From Acinetobacter colistiniresistens (GTDB lineage Bacteria; Pseudomonadota; Gammaproteobacteria; Pseudomonadales; Moraxellaceae), in the NCBI RefSeq assembly GCF_024582815.1, contig NZ_CP102099.1:1550001-1614000 (forward strand): DNA of 64,000 nucleotides, given 5' to 3'. This document shows, in pieces, positions 1 through 10,500 of this stretch. The position numbers were made by a program, and so were the translations under genes. The notes below the pieces were generated by a model, which had not been told where the DNA came from, searched no databases, and saw nothing but the letters and a program-made list of their open reading frames with translations. How positions within the stretch are numbered: the first letter of the stretch is position 1; each line of letters opens with the position of its first letter.

Positions 1-1822
1 CAATCTTCGCCGCTTGTTTCGGGTTCATCAAACCCGTCGTACGTTTTTGTACCAAAGTCTCAAGATCAACACCGTCAATCAGGTCTAATGGGTCAAGCAC
101 GTTACCCTTAGACTTCGACATTTTTTGGCCTTCGCCATCACGAACCAGACCGTGTACATAAACCGTTTTAAACGGGACTTGTGGCGTACCATCTTCGTTC
201 TTCATGAAGTGCATCGTAAACATGATCATACGAGCAACCCAGAAGAAGATGATGTCAAAACCGGTCACCAATACATCAGTTGGATGGAACGTATTGAGGA
301 AATAGTTTTCCGCATCTTTCTTGGCATCGCCAGTCCAACCTAGAGTTGAGAAGGTCCACAACGCAGAAGAGAACCATGTATCCAGTACGTCTTCATCTTG
401 GTTTAACACAACATCCGCAGGGATGTTGTTTTTAGCGCGGACTTCAGCTTCGTTACGACCGACATAAATGTTGCCTTCAGCATCATACCAAGCTGGGATA
501 CGGTGACCCCACCAAAGCTGACGCGAGATACACCAGTCTTGGATGTTGTTCATCCACGCCATGTACATGTTGCTGTACTGCTCAGGAACGAACTTGATAC
601 GACCATCTTGAACCGCTTCAATTGCAGGTTGTGCCAATGGTGCAATTTTTACATACCATTGGTCTGTCAATAATGGCTCAACGATCACACCTGAACGGTC
701 ACCACGAGGTGGTTTCAGCGTATAAGGTTGGATTTGATCTAACCAGCCTTCAGCTTCAGCTTGTTCAACCAGTTTTTTACGCGCTGCAAAACGCTCTAAA
801 CCAATATAGTCCGCAGGAGCAGGGATGGTTTTAGAAATTTGCTCGCCTGCTTTGGCAATGTATTCAAACTCAGCCAATACTTCTGCATTTTTATTGAAGA
901 TATTGATGATTGGCAATTCACAACGCTTACCGACTTCATAGTCGTTAAAGTCGTGTGCAGGGGTGATTTTTACACAGCCTGTACCGAATTCTTTATCGAC
1001 ATATTCATCTTTAACGATTGGAACAGCACGACCTGTAATTGGTAGGATAATGTTCTGACCCACAAGGTGTGTATAGCGTTCATCATCCAGTGCCACAGCA
1101 ACCGCAGTATCACCTAACAAGGTTTCAGGACGAGTCGTAGCGACAACGATATGGTCTTTACCATCATGGGTACGAAGGTTTTTATCTTCAAAGAAATATT
1201 TGAAGTGCCACAATGAACCTGCTTCTTCTTTATCTGATTCAACTTCTAAATCTGACAGGGCCGTTTGTAGTTTCGGGTCCCAGTTGACGAGGCGTTTGCC
1301 ACGGTAGATTAAGCCATCTTCATGCAGTTTAACGAAGACTTCTTTGACTGCATTGGATAAACCTTCATCCATAGTGAAGCGTTCACGCGACCAGTCTACT
1401 GAAGAACCTAAACGACGGATCTGACGGGTGATGGTATTGCCTGATTGCTCTTTCCATTCCCAGATTTTTTCGATGAATTTTTCACGACCTAAGTCATGAC
1501 GGCTGACACCTTGCGCTCCCAATTGACGCTCGACCACCATCTGCGTTGCAATCCCTGCATGGTCAGTCCCGGGTTGCCATAAGGTGTTTTTACCCATCAT
1601 ACGGTTGTAACGGGTCAGTGCATCCATGATGGCATTGTTAAAACCATGCCCCATGTGCAGGCTACCCGTGACGTTCGGTGGCGGAATCATGATACAGAAT
1701 GATTCACCTTGACCTGAGGGTTTGAAATAACCTTGTTGTTCCCAGATTTGATACCATTTCTTTTCGATCTCGGTTGGATCGTAAGTGGTTGCAATATTTT
1801 GAGCAGATTGAGCGTCAGTCAT
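1..1822 (-). CDS. valS: Valyl-tRNA synthetase, N-terminal part (runs off the left edge)
   Basis: Class I aminoacyl-tRNA synthetase that charges tRNA-Val in the cytoplasm. About 607 residues are visible from the ATG at 1822 and the C-terminal tRNA-binding part lies outside the window. The HIGH-like signature is [13 protein letters not shown] near residue 48-60, and the KMSKS loop reads KMSKSKGN near residue 567 (about nt 100-125). Between them lie the CP1 editing-domain stretch (for example [15 protein letters not shown]) and the HRIPAWYD and [12 protein letters not shown] blocks typical of ValS. The frame is uninterrupted to the edge. Family assignment is firm; only the missing C-terminus limits the call. 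Confidence 0.96.
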   Translation of the reverse strand, partial: MTDAQSAQNIATTYDPTEIEKKWYQIWEQQGYFKPSGQGESFCIMIPPPNVTGSLHMGHGFNNAIMDALTRYNRMMGKNTLWQPGTDHAGIATQMVVERQLGAQGVSRHDLGREKFIEKIWEWKEQSGNTITRQIRRLGSSVDWSRERFTMDEGLSNAVKEVFVKLHEDGLIYRGKRLVNWDPKLQTALSDLEVESDKEEAGSLWHFKYFFEDKNLRTHDGKDHIVVATTRPETLLGDTAVAVALDDERYTHLVGQNIILPITGRAVPIVKDEYVDKEFGTGCVKITPAHDFNDYEVGKRCELPIINIFNKNAEVLAEFEYIAKAGEQISKTIPAPADYIGLERFAARKKLVEQAEAEGWLDQIQPYTLKPPRGDRSGVIVEPLLTDQWYVKIAPLAQPAIEAVQDGRIKFVPEQYSNMYMAWMNNIQDWCISRQLWWGHRIPAWYDAEGNIYVGRNEAEVRAKNNIPADVVLNQDEDVLDTWFSSALWTFSTLGWTGDAKKDAENYFLNTFHPTDVLVTGFDIIFFWVARMIMFTMHFMKNEDGTPQVPFKTVYVHGLVRDGEGQKMSKSKGNVLDPLDLIDGVDLETLVQKRTTGLMNPKQAAKI

Positions 1823-2191
1823 AGTACAGAAGATTAAAATTGAATAAAAAATTAGATCTATTGTAGCAAAAAATCCTCGCTTCTGTAGGCATTTCAGCCT
1901 GAGCGGATGTGAATGATAAAAGCCGCTTAAAGAATGACTAATTTGCGGTTTTTTGAACTGTTATAGAAGGGTGTTTAGTACATCTTCATAAAATGGTTTT
2001 GATTACCGCTAATTGGCTACTCAATTACCATAACATCTTTATAGACTTCATTTTTTTCTAAAAAAGCCGATGAAAGGCGTTGGATTTTTATACAAATAGG
2101 ATTAGATTTGTCTAATGCATCACATAACTTAAAAATATTGATGCTTAAAACAACAATATAAAAATGCGAAAAACTAAAAAAGGTGCTGCTC
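1823..2191. other. Intergenic region between valS and the paralogue pair
   Basis: About 370 AT-rich bases separating divergently transcribed genes, so promoters for both must lie here. An imperfect inverted repeat around 1918-1955 (AAAAGCCGC ... GCGGTTTTTT) resembles a weak terminator but sits between two divergent starts. No coding frame with a ribosome-binding site was seen. Confidence 0.5.
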
Positions 2192-2872
2192 ATGACTTAT
2201 TCAATCCTGTTGAAAATTAATGACGTTACACATGGACAATTTGAAAGCATTCGTCAGCAACTGAATGCAGGCACGCATGAAAGCCAGTCTCGTATCTTGG
2301 GTGAAGTGCTGTCAGAAATTGCCTGTGAGATTGTCGAGCAGGTCTTTTCCGTGTTATTGATCCAAAATCGCCAACCGAATCAGTTAACCCAAAAATATAC
2401 GGCTGAATCTGAGAAAGTAATTCAACAGATTATTGCTGCGGTACGCAAATATATGCCATGGTCGATTGCGTTATTTGGCAATGAGCGTCTCTGTCCATTT
2501 GCCAATTATTTTTCCAATATGATCAAGTATCACGATGAGCTGGTCTATGTGTCTTATCCGATTGATCGGCAATTGGTTCAGCAAGCACATACGCTCGTTA
2601 CGCAACTGAAAAATAATGAAATCAGTGAGATGGTTGATGTGTTCCAAACCTTGATTCAAATTGTCGATTTAGGCGTGACCAGCTTGATTCGTGAACCGAA
2701 AAAATGTCTGAATTTTAATACTGTAGTGGATAAAACTTTAAATGGAGTGATTAATATGACGGCACATTTAAGTTATAAGCGTTTAGAGAAAATGGGCAAT
2801 CAGGTGGATAGTGATGCGGCAACAGATTGCGTCAAGCATTTTTTAGCATTTATGCATGTCGATACAGAATAG
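2192..2872 (+). CDS. Unrecognised protein, first of a tandem paralogue pair
   Basis: A 226-residue protein with no family I can name. I chose the ATG at 2192 because AAGGTG lies about 5 bases upstream; a GTG at 2183 is the in-frame alternative. No signal peptide or clear membrane segment is visible and it reads as mostly helical. It shares long blocks with the protein at 2985-3647: ESEKVIQQI, RKYMPWSI, FGN-RL, REPKKCL and VVDKTLNGVINMT. The conserved basic, cysteine-containing C-terminal third is the strongest shared signature. The pair precedes an SDR gene on the same strand, which suggests but does not prove a functional link. Confidence 0.75.
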   Translation: MTYSILLKINDVTHGQFESIRQQLNAGTHESQSRILGEVLSEIACEIVEQVFSVLLIQNRQPNQLTQKYTAESEKVIQQIIAAVRKYMPWSIALFGNERLCPFANYFSNMIKYHDELVYVSYPIDRQLVQQAHTLVTQLKNNEISEMVDVFQTLIQIVDLGVTSLIREPKKCLNFNTVVDKTLNGVINMTAHLSYKRLEKMGNQVDSDAATDCVKHFLAFMHVDTE

Positions 2873-2927
2873 AGTGTGCTAAATTCGGCAAGTACAATGC
2901 AAAAAATGATAGAAAAGTTGATCTGAT

Positions 2928-2956
2928 AAAAGGGCTTGTATCACAAGCTCTTTTTT
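2928..2956 (+). terminator. Rho-independent terminator between the paralogues
   Basis: A 12-bp stem (AAAAGGGCTTGT, ATC loop, then ACAAGCTCTTTT, one G-T wobble) runs into a T tract. It should end transcription of the first paralogue, so the second may have its own promoter. Confidence 0.75.
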
Positions 2957-2984
2957 ATGTGATCTAAAAATTAGGGTTATTAGA

Positions 2985-3647
2985 ATGAAGACCGCCGTTT
3001 TTTTAAATATTCATGCGGATACTTATGCAAGATTTGCACATATTCGGACGCAGTTATTACAAGGAAATAAAGAGAGTCAGGCTAATGCTTTAGGTAATGT
3101 TTTATCTGAAATGGCTTGTGAAGTGATTGAACAGGTTTTTATAGTGCTATTACAAGAAAACCAGCAGCATTCACAAACGGGTGAATCTGAAAAAGTCATA
3201 CAACAAATTTTAGAGGCCATTCGCAAGTATATGCCATGGTCAATCTCGTTCTTTGGCAATGACCGCTTAATTCCTTTGGTCGAATATCTTTCTAAAACCT
3301 TATATCTTGAAGATGAACGTATTTATATGACTTATCCTGTTAAGCAGCAATTGGCTGAGCAGATCCAAGCATCCAGCCAGAAACTTATACAGGGTGATCA
3401 TGCTGAAATTTTAAAAGCATTGAAATTATTAACCGAAGTGATTGATGTTGGGGTAACTCATTTAATCCGCGAACCGAAGAAATGTTTGAAGTTCAATTTT
3501 GTGGTCGATAAAACCTTAAATGGAGTGATTAATATGACCACTCATCTTGGTTATAAGCGTCTGGAAAAATTAGGTTCGCAAATTGATCAGCAGTTGGCTG
3601 CAACATATGTGGATTACTTTCTTAAGTTTATGCGTCAGCAAGCATAG
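2985..3647 (+). CDS. Unrecognised protein, second of a tandem paralogue pair
   Basis: A 220-residue cytoplasmic-looking protein starting at ATG 2985, with TAGGG about 8 bases upstream. By eye at least half of its residues match the upstream paralogue across the whole length, including RKYMPWSISFFGNDRL in the middle and REPKKCLKFNFVVDKTLNG near the C-terminus. This indicates an old tandem duplication rather than a recent one. It ends 13 bases before the SDR gene, so the two are probably co-transcribed. Function unknown; no DNA-binding or catalytic motif is evident. Confidence 0.75.
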   Translation: MKTAVFLNIHADTYARFAHIRTQLLQGNKESQANALGNVLSEMACEVIEQVFIVLLQENQQHSQTGESEKVIQQILEAIRKYMPWSISFFGNDRLIPLVEYLSKTLYLEDERIYMTYPVKQQLAEQIQASSQKLIQGDHAEILKALKLLTEVIDVGVTHLIREPKKCLKFNFVVDKTLNGVINMTTHLGYKRLEKLGSQIDQQLAATYVDYFLKFMRQQA

Positions 3648-3660
3648 GTAGAATATCAAA

Positions 3661-4467
3661 ATGGCAAAACTCAAAACGCTTGAAAATAAAGTGGTCTGGA
3701 TTACAGGCGCTTCTTCCGGTTTAGGCAAAGCCTTGGCACGGGAATGTGCCTTGCAAGGCGCACAAGTAGTCCTGACTTCACGTCGTTATGATGAACTGGA
3801 AGCGGTACGAGTGGGTTTACTTAAACCTGAACAACACCTTTCGATTGCAGCAGACATTACTGATGAAGCTCAAGTCCGCCATGCCCATGAACAGGTTTTG
3901 GCCTGTAAGGGACGGATTGATTGGTTAATCAATAATGCGGGTTTGAGTCAACGGGCCCTGATTCAAGACACCACCATGCATACTGAACGTGCCATTATGG
4001 AAGTAGATTATTTTTCCCAAGTCTTCTTTACCAAAACCGTATTACCCACTTTTCTGCAACAAAAATCAGGTCGGGTGGTGTTTGTTTCCAGTGTGGCAGG
4101 CTTGTTGGGTACGCAATATCGTGCCACGTATTCTGCTGCTAAGGCGGCGATTCATATGTGGGCCAACAGTTTGCGTGCTGAAGTAGCGAATGATGGGGTT
4201 GAAGTCTCGGTGGTCTTTCCTGGTTTTGTTAAAACCAATGTCTCTTTTAATGCGCTGAATGGTGAAGGAAAACCGCAAGGGTATCAGGATGAAGCCATTG
4301 AAAATGGTCTCGATGCCGATGTTTTTGCTGAACGGGTGGTGGAATCCTTAATGGCAGGCGAGCAATATATTGTCGTCGGTGGGAAAAAAGAGCAATTGGG
4401 TGTGTTGGTCTCTCGATTGTCACCCAACTTGTTGTATAAGATGATTCGCAAAATGAAAGTGAAATAA
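3661..4467 (+). CDS. Short-chain dehydrogenase/reductase (classical SDR)
   Basis: NAD(P)-dependent oxidoreductase of 268 residues. The Rossmann nucleotide motif TGASSGLGKA is at residues 15-24, NNAG near 90, the catalytic serine in VSSVAG near 140, and the YSAAK tyrosine-lysine pair near 155-159. The length and the C-terminal extension ending in a basic LYKMIRKMKVK tail resemble DHRS7-like SDRs that act on lipids or steroids. The substrate cannot be read from sequence. It is followed 2 bases later by the PP-loop ATPase gene, so the two are an operon. Confidence 0.9.
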   Translation: MAKLKTLENKVVWITGASSGLGKALARECALQGAQVVLTSRRYDELEAVRVGLLKPEQHLSIAADITDEAQVRHAHEQVLACKGRIDWLINNAGLSQRALIQDTTMHTERAIMEVDYFSQVFFTKTVLPTFLQQKSGRVVFVSSVAGLLGTQYRATYSAAKAAIHMWANSLRAEVANDGVEVSVVFPGFVKTNVSFNALNGEGKPQGYQDEAIENGLDADVFAERVVESLMAGEQYIVVGGKKEQLGVLVSRLSPNLLYKMIRKMKVK

Positions 4468-4469
4468 GT

Positions 4470-5174
4470 GTGAACAATCGCAAGAAAGCCGTTTTTAATT
4501 GGAGCGGTGGCAAAGACTCATCCCTCGCATTGTATAAAGTCTTACAGCAGGACGAGTTCGAGGTGATTGCCTTATTAACCACGGTCAATGAAGAAACAGA
4601 GTTGTCGTCCATGCATGCCATTCCACATGCACTGTTGGAAAAGCAGGCCGAGAGTATTGGTATTCCACTCTATCCTGTATTTTTGCCAAAGAATCTGCCT
4701 GTCTATGAACAACGGATGCTGGATGCTGCCCATCATTTTAAAGCCCAAGGTGTTGAACATTTCATCTTTGGTGATATCTATCTCAGTGATGTGCGTCAAT
4801 ATCGGGAAGAGCGTTTACATCCATTAGGCATTGAAGTGGTTGAACCCATTTGGAATCTCAACTCTAACCAAGTCATGCAGAATTTCTTGGATTCAGGGAT
4901 TAAAACCAAAATTATCGTGACCGATGCCAGCAAGCTCGATGCGTCGTTTATTGGGCAAGATATCGATGCAGCGCTAATTGGGCGGATGCCGAGCGACGTC
5001 GATGTCTGTGGTGAAAATGGCGAATACCATACCTTTGCTTATGCAGGTGGGTTATTCAAGTTTCCTGTGGAATTTGAAATTGCTGAAACGCGGCAGATGT
5101 CATATGAGTTTAAGCTGGAGGATGGGGAGGAGAAAACCTATCATTATTGGCAAGCGATCTTTGCCGAATCCTAA
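4470..5174 (+). CDS. Dph6-type PP-loop ATP-binding protein
   Basis: A 234-residue adenine-nucleotide alpha-hydrolase-fold protein. The PP-loop SGGKDSSLA is at residues 11-19, and the EVVEPIWNL and ENGEYHTFAY blocks are typical of the Dph6/diphthine-ammonia ligase family. Bacteria lack diphthamide, so bacterial members probably amidate or otherwise modify another substrate, which is not known. The start is GTG at 4470, two bases after the SDR stop (a second GTG lies at 4468 out of frame), consistent with translational coupling. Confidence 0.85.
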   Translation: MNNRKKAVFNWSGGKDSSLALYKVLQQDEFEVIALLTTVNEETELSSMHAIPHALLEKQAESIGIPLYPVFLPKNLPVYEQRMLDAAHHFKAQGVEHFIFGDIYLSDVRQYREERLHPLGIEVVEPIWNLNSNQVMQNFLDSGIKTKIIVTDASKLDASFIGQDIDAALIGRMPSDVDVCGENGEYHTFAYAGGLFKFPVEFEIAETRQMSYEFKLEDGEEKTYHYWQAIFAES

Positions 5175-5176
5175 GC

Positions 5177-5207
5177 AAAAATCCTGTGTCATACACAGGA
5201 TTTTTTT
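5177..5207. terminator. Bidirectional terminator
   Basis: A 13-bp perfect stem (AAAAATCCTGTGT / ACACAGGATTTTT) with a CAT loop and T tracts on both strands. It lies between the convergent PP-loop and YbjQ-type genes. Confidence 0.85.
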
Positions 5208-5646
5208 AATGTGTGTTGATGATTGCTGTTCCATAGGCAAACACTTCAACCATCCCACCTTGCATCCCCAATTCAGTGGTACTGAGTCGAACGCCCATAA
5301 TCTGATTGGCACCCATGGCATCTGCTTCTTGCTTAAGACGAATCACAGCTTCACGGCGTGCACGTTCCACCACACTTTCATAGCTGACTAAACGCCCGCC
5401 GAAAAAGTTTCGAATGGTGGCCAATACATATTTAAAATAGTCATGTGAGATCACTACATTACTGCTGATCATTTGCCCACGCGCTGTGGTTTGCACAAAA
5501 CGATTGGTATCAATTCGAATATGTGCAAATTGTTTTTCTTTCTGCTCCAGTTCGCGCAAGTGTTTTTGTTCGATATGACGACCAAAGCCCCAGCCAACTG
5601 CGAAGAGAATCAAAAACAGAACAATCTGAAAAATTAATCCTTCCAT
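5206..5646 (-). CDS. Membrane-anchored YbjQ/UPF0145-type protein
   Basis: A 146-residue protein with one N-terminal membrane helix (residues about 5-22, IFQIVLFLILFAVGWGF), a short charged linker, and a YbjQ-like heavy-metal-binding-fold domain from about residue 50. That domain carries the signatures RARREAVIRLKQEADAMGANQIMGVRL and EVFAYGTAI. Most YbjQ proteins are soluble pentameric beta-rich proteins of about 105 residues, so the membrane anchor is an addition. It lies 8 bases downstream of a soluble YbjQ paralogue and is probably co-transcribed. Biochemical role unknown. Confidence 0.8.
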   Translation of the reverse strand: MEGLIFQIVLFLILFAVGWGFGRHIEQKHLRELEQKEKQFAHIRIDTNRFVQTTARGQMISSNVVISHDYFKYVLATIRNFFGGRLVSYESVVERARREAVIRLKQEADAMGANQIMGVRLSTTELGMQGGMVEVFAYGTAIINTH

Positions 5647-5654
5647 GTCGTTGC

Positions 5655-6023
5655 CTATGCAGCAAATGGATCAGGCAATTTAGGGGCAACTGGTTGCACT
5701 ACCACAGCGGTACCGTAGACAAACAGTTCAGAGGCGCCTTGGGCAATATTTGAAGTTGAAAAGCGAATCCCGACAATGGCATTCGCGCCCAATGCTTGAG
5801 CCTTGTCAATCATACGTTGTGTGGCTTCCTGACGTGATTCCTCCAGTAGTTCGGTATAACCTGTCAATTCACCACCCACGATATTTTTTAAACCAGCCAT
5901 CAGATCACGGCCGACATGTTTACTGCGCACGGTGCTGCCATAAACCACATCAAGCTGACGTAAAATTTCGTGACCCGGTACAGACTCTAAACTGCTTAGT
6001 AACATTGTATTTTCAAAAATCAT
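5655..6023 (-). CDS. YbjQ/UPF0145-family protein
   Basis: A 122-residue protein from ATG 6023. An in-frame start further upstream at 6080 falls inside a perfect terminator stem, so the internal start is preferred; ATG 6005 is also possible. Family signatures are TVRSKHVGRDLMAGLKNIVGGEL, the helix SRQEATQRMIDKAQALGANAIVGIRF and LFVYGTAVVV near the C-terminus. YbjQ proteins form a compact multimeric fold and are often called putative heavy-metal-binding, but the function is unproven. It is followed by its membrane-anchored paralogue at 5206-5646. Confidence 0.85.
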   Translation of the reverse strand: MIFENTMLLSSLESVPGHEILRQLDVVYGSTVRSKHVGRDLMAGLKNIVGGELTGYTELLEESRQEATQRMIDKAQALGANAIVGIRFSTSNIAQGASELFVYGTAVVVQPVAPKLPDPFAA

Positions 6024-6064
6024 TAATCTATTTACTTTGAAGATAAGAAATATTCGCAATTGTT

Positions 6065-6100
6065 GCAATAAAAAGCTCACCGAAGTGAGCTTTTTATTGC
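6065..6100. terminator. Perfect 16-bp terminator stem at the end of adeK
   Basis: Arms 6065-6080 and 6085-6100 are exact inverted repeats around a CGAA loop, with T/A tracts at both sides. The adeK stop codon (6094-6096) is inside the right arm. It ends the efflux operon. Confidence 0.85.
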
Positions 6101-7575
6101 AAAAGATAAAAATTATTTTTTGCGTAATGCTGTTGTGAACTAGAAGGCTGATGCGTTATGGTTTCACTGGTCGTCGCTTTTATGCCACCACCCAATGTTT
6201 TATACAGCTCGACTTGGTTGTTCAAGTCTGCTTGTTGTAATAACAATAAACCTTGTTCAGCCGAATAAGCCGAACGTTGCGCATCCAATACCGTTAAATA
6301 GCTATCAATACCTGCACGGAAGCGGGCATTAGAAAGTTTATAGGTGGTATTGGTCGCATCGACTAAACGACGTTGAGCGGTTAAGCGGTCGCCAATGTTG
6401 GCACGCGTCGCCAAAGCATCGTTCACCTCACGGAAAGCCGACTGTACTGACTTTTCATAGTTAGCCAGTGCAATTTTTTGATCGGTTTCAGAGATCTTGA
6501 TATTGGCTTTACGTGTACCCCAGTCAAAAATTGGAATATTTAAGCTAGGTCCGATTGACCATGCGCCATGACCAGCCTTGAACAGATCACTTAAATCAGT
6601 TGAGGCATAACCCGCAGAACCGGTTAAGCTAATGGTTGGGAACAATTGCGCTTTAGCAGCACCAATATTCGCTCCTGCAGCACTTAATTGGTATTCAGAA
6701 GCTTTAACATCAGGACGGTTGTTGAGCAAATCACTTGGTAAACCTGCACTTAAAGCACCTTTTTGGGTAATGCGTGCGACCTGTTGTTGTGGCAACAAGT
6801 TTTGAGGCACTTGCTGACCCACAAGTAAGTTCAACAGGTTTTGTGCCTGTGCGACTTGGGTTTTGTAATTTGCAACATCGTTACGGGCAGTCTCTACTGA
6901 AATCTGTGCCTGACGCACTGGGATTTCACTATCAATACCAACATCGAAACGTTTCTTGTTTAAGTTAAACGAATCTTGTTGAGCTTTCAGCGTCTGATCA
7001 GCCAATTTTAAATGTGCATTGGCATAAGAATAGTTTAACCAAGCTTGAGTCACTTGACTGATCAAGCTGATTTGCGTTGCATCACGTGAGCTCTGCGTTG
7101 CAAGATAGCTATCCAAAGCTGCATCTTTCAAGCTACGTACACGACCCCAGAAATCCAACTCATATGCAGTAAGGCCTAAGCCGACTTGATACGTTGAATA
7201 TGGATTATTTGGGTTCACATTTGGAGAAACTTGACGAACCGCACTGCCACTTGCACCAATCGTTGGTAATTGGTTGTTTTCCGAAATTTGGTATTGCTGT
7301 TGCGCTTTTTGAATATTCAAAGCCGCAGTACGTAAATCACGGTTATTGGCAAGCGCCAGATCAATCACTTGCAGTAAACGTTGATCAGCAAAGAAATCTT
7401 TGTAACCTTGTTCTGCGATTGATTTTCCAGAAGCATTACCATAAGACGCGTAGCTTTCAGGAATATCTGAGCTTACAACAGGCTCTGGCCCGCGCATGCT
7501 TTGGCAGGCAGCCAAAGACAGCGCGAGTGCAGAGATTGCAATGCCACGACCGGAAATAGACCATACAGTTTGCAT
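6094..7575 (-). CDS. adeK: Outer-membrane efflux channel AdeK (OprM/TolC-like lipoprotein)
   Basis: Outer-membrane factor of the AdeIJK tripartite pump, forming the trimeric exit duct. The protein has 493 residues from ATG 7575; GGAG lies 11 bases upstream and a TTG at 7584 is the alternative. A lipoprotein signal peptide ends in LSLAAC, so the mature protein is acylated at Cys. Two OEP repeats follow, with ELDFWGRVRSLKDAAL in the first half and IPIFDWGTRKANIKISE and NDALATRANIGDRL in the second. The start lies 5 bases after the adeJ stop. The residue-level resemblance to A. baumannii AdeK is strong from memory. Confidence 0.94.
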   Translation of the reverse strand: MQTVWSISGRGIAISALALSLAACQSMRGPEPVVSSDIPESYASYGNASGKSIAEQGYKDFFADQRLLQVIDLALANNRDLRTAALNIQKAQQQYQISENNQLPTIGASGSAVRQVSPNVNPNNPYSTYQVGLGLTAYELDFWGRVRSLKDAALDSYLATQSSRDATQISLISQVTQAWLNYSYANAHLKLADQTLKAQQDSFNLNKKRFDVGIDSEIPVRQAQISVETARNDVANYKTQVAQAQNLLNLLVGQQVPQNLLPQQQVARITQKGALSAGLPSDLLNNRPDVKASEYQLSAAGANIGAAKAQLFPTISLTGSAGYASTDLSDLFKAGHGAWSIGPSLNIPIFDWGTRKANIKISETDQKIALANYEKSVQSAFREVNDALATRANIGDRLTAQRRLVDATNTTYKLSNARFRAGIDSYLTVLDAQRSAYSAEQGLLLLQQADLNNQVELYKTLGGGIKATTSETITHQPSSSQQHYAKNNFYLLQ

Positions 7576-7580
7576 CACGA

Positions 7581-10500
7581 TCAATGCTCCTGATTATTTA
7601 AAGTTTTAGGTTTGTACTTAAAGATACTACGAATCCACACGAAGAATACAGGGATGAAGAAAATACCTAAAAGTGTTGATGAGAGTACACCACCGAGTAC
7701 ACCATAACCGACTGAGTGTTGGCTAGCTGCACCAGCGCCACTTGAAAGGGCTAATGGTAAAACACCTAAACCGAATGCAAGTGTGGTCATGATAATTGGA
7801 CGTAAACGCATTTTTGCAGCATGTAAAGTTGCTTCAAAAAGCTCCTCACCTTGTTCCTGTAATTCTTTTGCGAATTCTACGATCAAGATCGCATTCTTCG
7901 CAGATAGACCAATTACAGCGACAAGTGCGACTTGGAAGTAAATGTTAAAGGATAAGTTTGGATCACCTTTAATCGTCATCCCTAACCATGTCAAAGCAAA
8001 GGCACCAATAATACCTAAAGGTACAACCAGTATGACAGACACAGGGACTGACCAGCTTTCATATAATGCAGCAAGACACAGGAATACGATGAGTAAAGAA
8101 AGAACTAATAGTGGACCTTTCTGGTCACCAGAATCACGTTCTTCTAACGATAAGCCGGTCCATTCATAGTCAAAACCAGTTAAGCCCATAGAGGGTAACT
8201 TACCTACGATTTCTTCCATGGCTAACATTGCATCACCAGAGCTAACACCTCTTGCCGGTGTACCTTGGATGTTGACAGATGATACGCCGTTATAACGCTC
8301 TAAACGAGGAGAACCATAGGTCCATTCACCTTTGGCGAATCCAGAAAATGGAACCATCTCACCTTTATTGTTGCGGACATACCACTTGTTTAGGTCTTCA
8401 GGCATCATACGGGTATCCGCTTCACCTTGGACATAAACTTTTTTCACACGACCGCGGTCAACGAAGTCATTGATATATGAACCACCCCAAGCCATGCTCA
8501 TGGTGCTATTAATATCTGCAATACTGACACCCATTGCACCTGCTTGCGCTTGATCAATGGTGATTTGATATTGTGGTGTATCTTCTTGACCATTTGGACG
8601 AACACCTGCAAGACGTTTATCTTGTGATGCCATACCTAGAATAGCATTACGTGCAGCAATCAGCTTTTCATGGCCTTGACCACTTGCATCTTTTAACTGA
8701 AGATCAAAGCCCGAAGCCACACCCAATTCAGGCATTGCTGGTAGCTGTAGTGGCATGATGTAAGACGCATCTTTCACAATCATGTTCAATGCCATACCAC
8801 GTTGAATGATGGCACCAATCTGTGATTCTGGTGTTTTACGTTCACTCCAGTCTTTCAACTTAATGAAGGCTAGACCTGCGTTTTGCCCCACCCCTGTAAA
8901 TGAGAAGCCAGAAACTGTAAAGATTGACTCTACATGTTCTTTTTCCTTATGTAGGAAGTAGTCGGTCATTGTGCTGATGACTTTGTCGGTACGCTCCAAG
9001 CTTGCACTTGGTGGTAATTGCACCAATGTCATGACCACACCTTGGTCTTCATCTGGTAAGAATGAAGTTGGTAGCATTTTGTATAAACCAACGATACCGA
9101 CAAAAGTAGCAAGGTAAATTACCAGAGAAAAAATCCAATGGTGAGTCATACGATTCACACCATTTTTATATTTTTCTGAAACCTTTTCAAAGCTACTGTT
9201 AAACCAACGGAAGAAACGCGCAAAAATATTGTTGCTTTCTGGCTGGTTTGGATCGTGTTGTTTTAACAAGGTCGCACATAGGGCAGGGGTAAAGGTTAAA
9301 GCAATGAGTAAAGATAAGATCATTGCTGTAACCAAAGTGATCGAGAACTGACGGAAGATGACCCCAGTTGTCCCACTGATGAATGCCATTGGTACGAATA
9401 CAGCTGTTAAAACACTGGTAATACCAACTAAAGCACCCGAGATCTGACTCATTGACTTTTCAGTTGCAGGCACAGGTTCGAGATGCTCTTCCTGCATCAC
9501 CCGTTCAACGTTTTCGACCACAACGATGGCATCATCCACCAACAGACCAATGGCGAGTACCATTGCGAACATGGTGAGGGTGTTGATCGAGAAGCCGAAG
9601 ATATTAATCACGGCAAAAGTACCCAGTACAACCACAGGTACCGCCAGCGTTGGAATAATCGTTGCGCGCCAGTTCTGCAAGAACAGGAACATGACGAGGA
9701 ATACCAAGACCACTGCTTCGATCAGGGTATGTACAACACTTTCAATCGATAAACGAATAAATGGAGTGGTGTCATATGCAAGTTTGTCTTTTAAACCGCT
9801 TGGATAGTTATGACGTAACTCAGATAAACGCTTTTCAACGGCCGCTGCGGTATCTAGGGCGTTGGCACCTGTTGCAAGTTTGATTGCAACACCACCTGCT
9901 GGATTACCATTAAACTTTGAGTCGAATTGATAGTTATCTGAACCAAGTTCAACACGAGCAACATCACCTAAGCGAACTTGTGCACCGCCTGCAGTATTTT
10001 TCAGGAAGATGTTTTTAAATTGTTCAGGTGTTTGCAACATGGTTTGTGCATTGACTGTGGCGTTAAGTACCTGACCCGCAGTTGCTGGTGCGCCACCGAG
10101 CTGACCAACCGCCACTTGCGAGTTTTGGGCACGAATGGCAGTTGCAACATCATTTGGCGTCAAGTTAAAGCTGGTCAGTTTTGCTGGATCCAACCAGATT
10201 CGCATCGCATAAGAGCCACCAAACACTTGGAGTTCACCGACACCAGCTACACGACTGAGTGGCTCAGAAATATTTGAGTTCACATAGTCTTTAATATCTG
10301 ATGCAGAAAGACTGTTATCTGGTGAGTAAAATGCAATAACTTGCATGAAGCTTGCACCAGACTTGGTGACCTTTACCCCTTGACGTTGTACGTCAGCAGG
10401 TAAAAGTGCTGTTGCTGATTGTAGTTTGTTTTGAACCTGAACTTGGGCGATATCTGGATCAACACCTTGTTCGAAGTTTAGGTTAATCGATGCTTGACCA

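Noticed and set aside
6024-6080. N-terminal extension of the YbjQ gene up to 6080
   Set aside because: It would begin inside the perfect terminator stem at 6065-6100, and the family needs no such extension.
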